Origin: Myxococcales bacterium
GTDB taxonomy: Bacteria > Myxococcota_A > Polyangia > Polyangiales > Ga0077539
Length of the DNA: 64,000 nt
Reading direction: 5' to 3'
Assembly: GCA_016793325.1 (NCBI GenBank)
Contig: JAEUKI010000042.1
Coordinates: forward strand, 50,145 to 114,144
Of the stretch, positions 23,406 through 30,451 are shown one piece after another (the stretch's first letter is position 1; each line of letters begins with the position of its first letter). The translations under genes and the position numbers were made by a program. The notes under the pieces are model-generated. The model was given only the letters and a program-made list of their open reading frames with translations, was not told the DNA's origin and did not search any database.

Positions 23406-24427
23406 TGTCGCGCGACGAAGAGACCAAGAGCGGCCCGTCTGTGTACTGGTACGCGTTCGGGTACTTCGCGGCCTACGCGCCGTACAGCGCGCTCACCAAG
23501 GCGCTCTCGTCCGGGCTCGTCGGCGACAGGCGCGTCTCGGGGCTCGCGCTCTTGCCACTCACCACGATGGCCTCTGCCGTCGCGATGCTCGTCGTGTTGA
23601 GCGCCCTCCGCTGGTGGCGCTTCGCGACGCACACCCAGGCGTTCGGACGCGCGATTCCGCGGCCCGGACCGTGGACCGCGCTCTCGGGGCTCGCGACCGC
23701 CGCCATCATCGTGACGACCACGCTCGCGTACACGTTCGAGGGCGTGAGCATCCCGCTCGTGATGCTGCTCATGCGCGGGGGCGTTCTCTTGATCGCGCCG
23801 GTCGTGGACATGTTGAGCAAGCGCAAGGTGCGGTGGTTCTCGTACGTCGCGCTCGCGCTCTCGGGCCTCGCGCTGATCGACGCGTTCTTCGCGGGCGGCG
23901 CGGGGAGCCTCCCGTTCTGGTGCGCGATCGACATCGCCGTGTACCTCGCCGCGTATTTCGTGCGGCTGCGCTTCATGAGCCGCCTCGCGAAGAGCGACGA
24001 CAACGACGCGCAGCGGCGGTACTTCGTCGAAGAGCAAATGGTGGCGGCGCCCGTCGCCGTGCTCTCGCTCGTGCTGCTCGCGCTCGTGGGTCAGGGGTCT
24101 GCGATGCAGAGCATTCGCAGCGGATTCACGGGCCTCTGGTCGTCTTCGACGCTGCCGTTCGTGATCCTGGTCGGGGTCTTGTCGCAGGCGACAGGCGTGT
24201 TCGGCGGGCTCGTCTTGCTCGACGCGCGGGAGAATACGTTCTGCGTTCCCTTGAACCGGGCGTCGAGCATCTTGGCCGGCGTACTCGCGGGGCTCGCGTT
24301 GGTGACCCTCGGTCAGCGTGCTCCTTCTGCGTCGGAGCTCTTCGGTGCAGCGATGCTCGTCGCGGCCATCGTGCTCCTCTGGGTGGGCCCTGTGATCGAC
24401 AAGCGCCGCGGGTCAGCGGCGAAGTAG
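23405..24427 (+). CDS. DMT/EamA-like multi-pass transporter
   Basis: A 340-residue protein with about ten hydrophobic spans in two similar halves, as in drug/metabolite transporters. Examples are TTTLAYTFEGVSIPLVMLLM, which resembles the EamA first-repeat helix 4 pattern, FVILVGVLSQATGVFGGLVL and ASSILAGVLAGLALVTLG. No substrate can be assigned. The start overlaps the stop of the preceding two-span protein (TGATG). Its 3' end overlaps the convergent ABC permease gene by 15 bases. Confidence 0.85.
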   Translation: MSRDEETKSGPSVYWYAFGYFAAYAPYSALTKALSSGLVGDRRVSGLALLPLTTMASAVAMLVVLSALRWWRFATHTQAFGRAIPRPGPWTALSGLATAAIIVTTTLAYTFEGVSIPLVMLLMRGGVLLIAPVVDMLSKRKVRWFSYVALALSGLALIDAFFAGGAGSLPFWCAIDIAVYLAAYFVRLRFMSRLAKSDDNDAQRRYFVEEQMVAAPVAVLSLVLLALVGQGSAMQSIRSGFTGLWSSSTLPFVILVGVLSQATGVFGGLVLLDARENTFCVPLNRASSILAGVLAGLALVTLGQRAPSASELFGAAMLVAAIVLLWVGPVIDKRRGSAAK

Positions 24428-25927
24428 CGTCTCGGCGACGCGTCCGGGGTCTTCGTGCTGCGCGTCCACCCGCGCGTTTGCCGCGCGCATCGCCGCTGCG
24501 TCGATCGACCGCTCGAGCGCTGCGAGCGCCGCGACGACGTCGGGTCTCTCGCGCGCGACGCGAGCGCTCACCAGCACCACGGCGTCGTACGGAGGAATCA
24601 CGGCGCGATCGTCGTCGCACACCACGAGGTCGTACGTCGCGATGCGCCCGTCCGTCGAAAACGCGGTGATCGCGTCGACCTGACCGCTCCTCGCGGCGTC
24701 GTACAAGAGCGCGGGGTCCATGCTCCGCTGCGACGCGAAGCGCGGCGCGTACGCTTGTTCGATCGTTCGCCACTCGGGGCGCGAGAAGATCTCGTAGTCG
24801 CCGGCGATGCTGAGCGACGGAGATTCGCGCGCGAGGTCCGTGATGGTCCGAAGGCGACGCTCGGTCGCGAGCGACCGGCGAACGGCGATCGCGTAGGTGT
24901 TTTCGAAGCCGAGCGACGCGACGATGCGAACGCCGTAGCGAGCGCGAAGGGCGCGGTCGAGCTCGTCACGAAGCCGCCGACGGTCGCGGATGATCTCGGC
25001 GCGGTGAAGGATCGTGGTCCAGAGCGTCCCTGTGTAGTCGACGTACGCGTCGATTTGATTGGCCGCGAGCGCGTCGAACGCCACCGTCGAGCCGAGCGAG
25101 TCGAGCACCCTCGCCTCGCTGCCCGCGCGGCGCTGGATCTGCCGCGAGAGCACGCGCGCGAGGATGTACTGCTCGGTAAACGTCTTGGCGCCGATCGTGA
25201 TCGCGCCGCGGCCCGACGCGCGCCGTCCGCGCGCGAGCGTCACGGACGCGCCCGCAACGATGACGAGCAGCGCCACGAGGGCCGACGCGATCCACGCGCG
25301 GCGACGGCGGACGAACCCGCGCTCGGCGAGCGCCACGATCGCGTCGAGCGCCAGCGCGAGCAGCGCCGACGCGACGCAGCCGACGAGCACCGAGCGGTGG
25401 TTGCTCGTCTGCAGACCCGCGAAGATGTAGTCGCCGAGGCTCGTCGCGCCGACGGGCGTCGAGAGCGTGGCGCTGCCGACGGTCCAGACGACGGACGTGC
25501 GAACGCCGGCGACGACGAGCGGTGCCGCGAGCGGGAGTTCCACACGAAACAAGCGCTGACCCGGGGTCATTCCAACGCCGTCCGCGGCCTCGAGCACCGC
25601 GGGGTCGAGCGCGCGCATCGCGGCGACGGTGTTTCGCAGCACGGGGAGCACGGAGTAGAGAGACAACGCGAGCAGCGCGGGCAGATACCCGATCGCGCGC
25701 AGCCCCATCGCCGCGAGCAAAGGGACCATGAACGCCAACAGCGCGAGGCTCGGGACGGTCTGCACCGCGCCCGCCACTGCGCCCACAGACAGCGCCACGC
25801 GCGGCCGTCGCGACGCCCACACCCCCAGCGGGAGGGCCACGGCGATGCCCGCCGCGAGCGCGGTGAGCGCCAGCGCGACGTGCGCCGCGAGTCGCTCGGG
25901 CAGCGCGGCGAGGAGCGGGTCGGTCAC
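24413..25927 (-). CDS. ABC permease fused to a glycine-betaine/ergothioneine-type substrate-binding domain (OpuB/EgtU-like)
   Basis: A 504-residue fusion. Residues about 1-210 form the membrane domain of the ProW/OpuBB family (VQTVPSLALLAFMVPLLAA, ADGVGMTPGQRLFRVELPLA as the ATPase-contact EAA loop, SATLSTPVGATSLGDYIFAG). Residues about 235-500 are an OpuAC-type binding domain (ITIGAKTFTEQYILARVLSR, AYVDYTGTLWTTIL, a DPALLYDAARSGQVDAITAF clamp, PPYDAVVLVSARV). Known fused proteins of this form import betaine, choline or, as EgtU, ergothioneine. GTG at 25927 overlaps the ATPase stop as GTGA. Its position after egtD and egtB makes ergothioneine or a precursor the favoured substrate, by inference. 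Confidence 0.88.
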   Translation of the reverse strand: MTDPLLAALPERLAAHVALALTALAAGIAVALPLGVWASRRPRVALSVGAVAGAVQTVPSLALLAFMVPLLAAMGLRAIGYLPALLALSLYSVLPVLRNTVAAMRALDPAVLEAADGVGMTPGQRLFRVELPLAAPLVVAGVRTSVVWTVGSATLSTPVGATSLGDYIFAGLQTSNHRSVLVGCVASALLALALDAIVALAERGFVRRRRAWIASALVALLVIVAGASVTLARGRRASGRGAITIGAKTFTEQYILARVLSRQIQRRAGSEARVLDSLGSTVAFDALAANQIDAYVDYTGTLWTTILHRAEIIRDRRRLRDELDRALRARYGVRIVASLGFENTYAIAVRRSLATERRLRTITDLARESPSLSIAGDYEIFSRPEWRTIEQAYAPRFASQRSMDPALLYDAARSGQVDAITAFSTDGRIATYDLVVCDDDRAVIPPYDAVVLVSARVARERPDVVAALAALERSIDAAAMRAANARVDAQHEDPGRVAETLLRR

Positions 25928-26700
25928 GGGCTCTCTCCGCGCACACACAATCGAGATCGCAGCAAATCAGCTTGTTCGATCGCTGCCTCGACGAGCGACG
26001 CGACGTACCTGTCCGCCGGCCGCTCGTACAGCTCGCGCCCCTCGCCCACCTGCACGAGCGCCCCGTCGGCGAGCACTGCGACCCGATCGGCGACGAGCAG
26101 CGCCTCGCCGAGGTCGTGGGTGACGAACACGCCCGTAAACCCGAGCTCGCGGTGGATCTCGACGAAGCGCCGCTGCAGCTGACCGCGCGTGATCGCGTCG
26201 AGCGCGCCGAACGGCTCGTCGAGCAGGAGCACCGGCGGCTCCGCGGCGAGCGCGCGCGCGACGGCCACGCGCTGGGCCTGACCGCCGGACAGCTCGTGGG
26301 CGAACCTCCCGCGAACGACAGCGGGATCGAGCTCGACGCGCGCGAGCAGCGCGTCGACGCGACGATCGATCCGAGCGCGGTCCCACCCGAGGAGCGAGGG
26401 CGTCGCGCCGATGTTCTCGGCCACGGTCCAGTGCGGAAACAGCCCCAAGCGCTGAAACACGTAGCCGACCCTTCGGCGAAGCGCGTGAGGCTCGATCGCG
26501 CGGACGTCTTCGCCGTCGACGAGCACAGCGCCCTCGTCCGGGTCGAGCAGGCGGTTGACGAGCTTGAGCGCGGTGGACTTTCCCGAACCCGAGCCGCCGA
26601 CGAGCGCGAGGACCTCGCCGTGCTCGACCTCGAGGTCCAGCGACGCGAGCGCGGTGCGATCCCCGAAGCGCTTGACCGCGCGACGCCAGACGATGCTCAA
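25924..26700 (-). CDS. ABC transporter ATPase (OpuA/ProV/EgtV type)
   Basis: A 258-residue ATPase with Walker A GGSGSGKST, Q-loop YVFQRLGLFPHWTVAENI, signature HELSGGQAQRVAVARAL, Walker B VLLLDEPFGALD and switch His in VFVTHDLGEA. The sequence is of the quaternary-amine uptake family. The CBS domains often found at the C-terminus are absent, the protein ending soon after YERPADRYVASLVEAAIEQA. The start is inferred as TTG at 26700 (reads SIVWRRAVKRFGDRT), because it overlaps the stop of the upstream gene as TTGA and no ATG or GTG fits. It would power the fused permease encoded next. Confidence 0.9.
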   Translation of the reverse strand: MSIVWRRAVKRFGDRTALASLDLEVEHGEVLALVGGSGSGKSTALKLVNRLLDPDEGAVLVDGEDVRAIEPHALRRRVGYVFQRLGLFPHWTVAENIGATPSLLGWDRARIDRRVDALLARVELDPAVVRGRFAHELSGGQAQRVAVARALAAEPPVLLLDEPFGALDAITRGQLQRRFVEIHRELGFTGVFVTHDLGEALLVADRVAVLADGALVQVGEGRELYERPADRYVASLVEAAIEQADLLRSRLCVRGESP

Positions 26701-28100
26701 GCGCGGCTCCCCGAGAGCGTTCGAGCGATCCGCGCGCGCGCCGAGGCGCCGGCCTCTTGGTACATCGGCGCGATCTTCGCCGCGTGATTTGCAGGGATCC
26801 GCGCGCGGTCGAGCGCCGGCGTGACGAGCTCTTCGAGCAGCGGCTGACGGGCGATCGACGACGCGAGCTCCTTGCCGCGCGGCCCGAGCAGCCCGCGCGC
26901 GTCGAGCAGCGCGAGGGCGAGGCGGGTCTCTTCGATGCGGCCCACACATTCAAAGGGCGTGTGCGCTTCGAGCCCGGCGAGCGCGCGAAAGTGCTGGGTG
27001 TTCTCGGGGACTTCGAGCAGGTCCTCGCCGAACATCGCGTCCGTGGTCGCGGGGCGCTCGAGGTGCGCGCGCATCCCGAGCCACACGTACGCGCACTTGG
27101 CGCAGCGGCGACACCAGGGCTTTCGCAGGTTGCACGAGTGCGTAAAGGGCACCGAGTCTTCGTCGCGGCGCAGGAGCTCGAAGATCAACACGTCGTGCAG
27201 GGGCATGAGCACGCTGAAGACGCGAAGGTCACTGACGAGCTCGCGGCGGACGTACTCGTCGAGGATGGCTTCGGCTTCGACGGACTTTCCCCACTGGTGG
27301 TTGACCTCTTCGCCGGTGCGAGGCCAGCGGAGATTTCCTCGGTTGGCGCTGGCTTCGTTGCCGAAGATCATCTCGCCGTAGCCGTGCGCGAGAGCCACAG
27401 GGATCGCGGCGAACACCGACGAGGGCGTCTCGCACGCGGTGATCGATCGCGCGCCGCGGCTCGCGCCGACGCACTCGATCACGGGAGCCTCGGAGAAATC
27501 GTCGATCACGACCTGGCGGTGCCTGCGTACGGGCGCGCATCGATCCAGCAAACCGTCGAGCAGCTCGAATTGTGGTGCGCTCGGCCCGTACACGCTCGAC
27601 GCGTACCCGAGCGTCCCGAACGAGACGCCCGCGCGCTCGAGGACCTTCATCGCCACGAGGCTGTCCTTGCCTCCGCCGCAAAACGCGAGGGATGCCAACG
27701 CGTTCGATCCTCGATCGCGCGGCGAAAGGTCCTCAGCGCGCAGCGGGCGTCGAAGCGCAGGCGACCGCTCGTCGGGCAGGTCGTTTTCGTAGCGCCACTG
27801 CGCCCATACGCCGCGGTGGATCGCGGCGAAGAGCGTCGAGAGCGCGTCCGTGGCGTGCGCGCTGTAGGGTCCGAGGTCGATCTCGTCCGCGCGGAGGCTG
27901 GTGATCTTCGCCGCTTCGAAGAGCGCTGTGTGCACATGGACGCGCTCCATGAACGCGCGGCCGTACGCGGTGTCGAGCGCGTCGAGGTCGACGTCGGGGT
28001 ACCAGTAGCTCGTCGAAAACGAGTAGCCCTCGAAGCGGTATCGAAGCGTGAGCTGGCTCTTTTTCCAGGCGATACGTTCGATCTCGAGGACGGAGCTCAT
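26697..28100 (-). CDS. MurL-like PP-loop ATPase, unknown role, in the ergothioneine operon
   Basis: A 467-residue protein. Residues 141-147 read CGGGKDS, a PP-loop of the adenine-nucleotide alpha-hydrolase fold that activates a substrate with ATP to an adenylate. A four-cysteine cluster (Cys323, Cys330, Cys333, Cys336 within CNLRKPWCRRCAKCAYVW) resembles the zinc sites of QueC-like enzymes. Overall length and order resemble MurL, which epimerises the terminal L-Glu of UDP-MurNAc-L-Ala-L-Glu with ATP. However, it is embedded between egtB and a transporter with 4-base overlaps at both ends (ATGA and TTGA). By inference it may adenylate a carboxylate in the ergothioneine route. MurL itself remains possible. 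Confidence 0.7.
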   Translation of the reverse strand: MSSVLEIERIAWKKSQLTLRYRFEGYSFSTSYWYPDVDLDALDTAYGRAFMERVHVHTALFEAAKITSLRADEIDLGPYSAHATDALSTLFAAIHRGVWAQWRYENDLPDERSPALRRPLRAEDLSPRDRGSNALASLAFCGGGKDSLVAMKVLERAGVSFGTLGYASSVYGPSAPQFELLDGLLDRCAPVRRHRQVVIDDFSEAPVIECVGASRGARSITACETPSSVFAAIPVALAHGYGEMIFGNEASANRGNLRWPRTGEEVNHQWGKSVEAEAILDEYVRRELVSDLRVFSVLMPLHDVLIFELLRRDEDSVPFTHSCNLRKPWCRRCAKCAYVWLGMRAHLERPATTDAMFGEDLLEVPENTQHFRALAGLEAHTPFECVGRIEETRLALALLDARGLLGPRGKELASSIARQPLLEELVTPALDRARIPANHAAKIAPMYQEAGASARARIARTLSGSRA

Positions 28101-29362
28101 CGCGGGGCCCGATCGTACGCCACGCGAAAGCTCGTGAACGCGTAGGGGTAGTCGCGGCGGTACCAATTGCGAAAGCTCGGGCGCAGCAGAAGGGTGTCCG
28201 TCGCCCACGATGCGCCGAAGACGACGTCGTGCGCCCCGTCGAAGAAGTCCGCGGAGTACCCCGGGTACGTCCTCGCCCACGGGGTAAATCCCTGCCGCGG
28301 CGCGAAGACCGTGCTCGTCCACTCCCAGCCGTTGCCAATGAGCTCTTCGACGCCGAACGCGCTCGCGCTCGACGGCGCGCTGCCGACGGCGTCCGGCGAG
28401 AGCGCCGACCAGCCGACGAGGGCGGGCTCTGCGTAGGCGTCGCGGCCTTCGCGCGCGCGGGCCGCGTGATGCAGCTCGGCCTCGGTCGCGAGCCGCCCGC
28501 CCATGTGTTCGCAGTACGCGCGCGCCTGCGTTCCGCTCACTTGTACGGGCCAACCCGAGGCTCGCTCCATCGAGACGGGACCGACGATGGTGCGCACCGC
28601 CCATGCATCGCCGGATCGAACCCAGCTCGCAGGGGTGAGCGGCGCCTGGGCGGTCGTTGGATAGCGGCCCATGTAATCGAGCCAGTCCTGATTTCGCACG
28701 GGGAGGTCGTCGAGCCAGAACCGCTCGACCGACCGTGTCTCGTCGCCAAACTCGTTGTCCCACCCGAAATCGACCTCGTCGAACGCGGCCCCGAGCCGCA
28801 CGGATCCGGGCGCCACTTCGACCGGACGCGCGCGACGACCGCCGCCCTCCTTCCCGAGGCGAAGGCCCGACGGCCGCGCGGTCCCCTCGGGGCACTGGGC
28901 GAGAAGGTACATCAGGGTCTCGTGGTGCATGAGCTCGTGCTCGATGACGAGCGACAGGACGCGCCCTCGCGCGCAGAGCACGTCGTCGCTCTTCGCGAGG
29001 ATCCGTGGAACGCGCTCGAGCACCGCAGCGCGCGCCCGATCGCGATAGCGCACGACCTCGTCGAGCGCGGGCCAGCTGGACAACGTCGGGGCGTCCGACT
29101 CGGACTCGGGGTCGATTCCCCTGGCAAAGAGCTGATCGAACGCCTCGTCGAGCGCGGGGTCGCCGAGGACGCCACGGGCGATCTGGTTGTACGCAAACGC
29201 CGGCAGATGCCCGAGGTAGAAGAGCAACGGGTGGCGAAGCGCGATCGGACGCAGCGCGAACGCCTCGTTCGCGAGCCACGCGAAGATCGTGTCCGAGCGC
29301 TGCCACGCGTCCTGCGCGAGCCGGGCCCTCCAGCGCTCGACCGTCTCTGGATCGACCGTCAC
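28097..29362 (-). CDS. egtB: Ergothioneine biosynthesis sulfoxide synthase EgtB
   Basis: A 421-residue non-heme iron enzyme that joins hercynine to a cysteine donor with O2. The N-terminal DinB-like domain supplies the iron ligands: His52 (YLGHLPAFAYNQ) and the HX3HXE pair His142/His146 (VIEHELMHHETLMY), spaced as in characterised EgtB. The C-terminal FGE-sulfatase-like domain (about 180-420) shows VQVSGTQARAYCEHMGGRLA, ELIGNGWEWTSTVF and FRNWYRRDYPYAFTSFRVAY, the last typical of EgtB. GTG at 29362 overlaps the egtD stop as GTGA. Whether free Cys or gamma-Glu-Cys is used cannot be told; OvoA or SenA are less likely given egtD next door. Confidence 0.93.
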   Translation of the reverse strand: MTVDPETVERWRARLAQDAWQRSDTIFAWLANEAFALRPIALRHPLLFYLGHLPAFAYNQIARGVLGDPALDEAFDQLFARGIDPESESDAPTLSSWPALDEVVRYRDRARAAVLERVPRILAKSDDVLCARGRVLSLVIEHELMHHETLMYLLAQCPEGTARPSGLRLGKEGGGRRARPVEVAPGSVRLGAAFDEVDFGWDNEFGDETRSVERFWLDDLPVRNQDWLDYMGRYPTTAQAPLTPASWVRSGDAWAVRTIVGPVSMERASGWPVQVSGTQARAYCEHMGGRLATEAELHHAARAREGRDAYAEPALVGWSALSPDAVGSAPSSASAFGVEELIGNGWEWTSTVFAPRQGFTPWARTYPGYSADFFDGAHDVVFGASWATDTLLLRPSFRNWYRRDYPYAFTSFRVAYDRAPR

Positions 29363-30333
29363 GCGCGCCTCCAACAGTGCGCGAGCGCGAAGAGCCCCTC
29401 GGGGTCGGTGTGCCACCCGCGCACGTCGAGCGACGCGGTCGCGAGCGAGCGACTGATCGATTCACGGGTAAATTTGCAGGAGATCTCGGTGCGAATCTCG
29501 TCCCCGACCGCGAAGCTCCGGCGCCAGTCGATCGCCGCGATCGAGACCGAGCACTCGCGCACGGCCCGCAGGCGCATCTCGATGCGTTGCTCCAGTTCGT
29601 CGTAGAACGCGCGGTGCTCGAAGGCGCTCTCGTCGAAGTCGGCGCCGAACCGCTCGTTGACCACGCGGAGCGCGTTCTTGTTGAAGTCCGCGGTCACGCC
29701 GTGGCGGTCGTTGTAGGCGCGCTCGATCTTCGCGCGATCTTTCACGAGATCCACGCCCAACAGAAACGAGTCGCCCGGCGCCATGGCCGCCGCGAGCGTC
29801 GAGAAGAAGCGCTCGCGCGCGTCGGGGTGGAGGTTGCCCACGGTCCCCGCGAAGAAGACCGTGAGCGTCGGGCGGGGCGCGGTCACGCGCGCGAGGTCCT
29901 TCGTGAAGTCTCCGACCACGCCGCCGAACGAACAGCGAGGATACCGATCGCTCAACGCGCGCACCGAGCTCGCGAGAAAGCTCTCGTTGACGTCGAGCAT
30001 CACGCAGCGGCCGCCGTCGTCGCGCGATGGCCACGCGTCGAGGAGCAGGCGGATCTTGCGCCCTGCCCCGGACCCGAGCTCGACCAGCGACCGAGCGCCG
30101 GCATCACGCATGATTTCGTGTGCATGCGACTCGAGGATCGAGACCTCCGTGCGCGTGGGGTAGTACTCGTCGAGCTCCGTGATCTTCTCGAAGAGGGCGC
30201 TGCCTCGGTCGTCGTAGAAGTACCGCGCGTCGAGCTCGGGGAGCGGACGCGAGAGCCCCTCGCGTAGCGCCGCGAGCTCCGCGGTGGCGGCCGCGGATCG
30301 CGAGGTGTCGTCGTCACTGCCATCGGCGCTCAT
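29359..30333 (-). CDS. egtD: L-histidine N-alpha-methyltransferase EgtD
   Basis: A 324-residue SAM-dependent enzyme that trimethylates histidine to hercynine, the first step of ergothioneine synthesis. Family hallmarks are visible: RYFYDDRGSALFEKITELDE, YYPTRTEVSILESHA, the SAM loop LVELGSGAGRKIRLLLDAW, FFAGTVGNLHPDARERFFST and LLGVDLVKDRAKIERAYND (the PGD/GVDL.KD pattern). The C-terminal region has FYDELEQRIEMRLRAV. Length matches the family. ATG at 30333 fits the family start and is preceded by TATAGT six bases away. It is the first gene of the operon; the 118 bases before it separate it from the coiled-coil gene. Confidence 0.95.
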   Translation of the reverse strand: MSADGSDDDTSRSAAATAELAALREGLSRPLPELDARYFYDDRGSALFEKITELDEYYPTRTEVSILESHAHEIMRDAGARSLVELGSGAGRKIRLLLDAWPSRDDGGRCVMLDVNESFLASSVRALSDRYPRCSFGGVVGDFTKDLARVTAPRPTLTVFFAGTVGNLHPDARERFFSTLAAAMAPGDSFLLGVDLVKDRAKIERAYNDRHGVTADFNKNALRVVNERFGADFDESAFEHRAFYDELEQRIEMRLRAVRECSVSIAAIDWRRSFAVGDEIRTEISCKFTRESISRSLATASLDVRGWHTDPEGLFALAHCWRRA

Positions 30334-30339
30334 GCGACG

Positions 30340-30345
30340 ACTATA
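30340..30345 (-). promoter_or_regulatory. Possible -10 element for egtD (leaderless start)
   Basis: On the minus strand TATAGT is followed by six bases and then the egtD ATG. If this is the -10 hexamer, transcription would begin at or next to the A of ATG, giving a leaderless message. No good -35 hexamer was found at normal spacing. Only the AT-rich hexamer in a GC-rich setting supports it. Confidence 0.25.
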
Positions 30346-30451
30346 CGAAGCGCGACGAAGAACCGTTGCGCGCAATCAGCCGCGCGCGTTCGTTGACGAA
30401 ACGCTCGCGGGACGTGCGGCAATTTGCTGCACCGCGCGAGTCACGCGCTCG

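Noticed and set aside
28097..29362. OvoA or SenA as alternatives to EgtB
   Set aside because: EgtD is directly coupled upstream, which supplies hercynine; OvoA uses histidine directly, and no senB-like gene is nearby.
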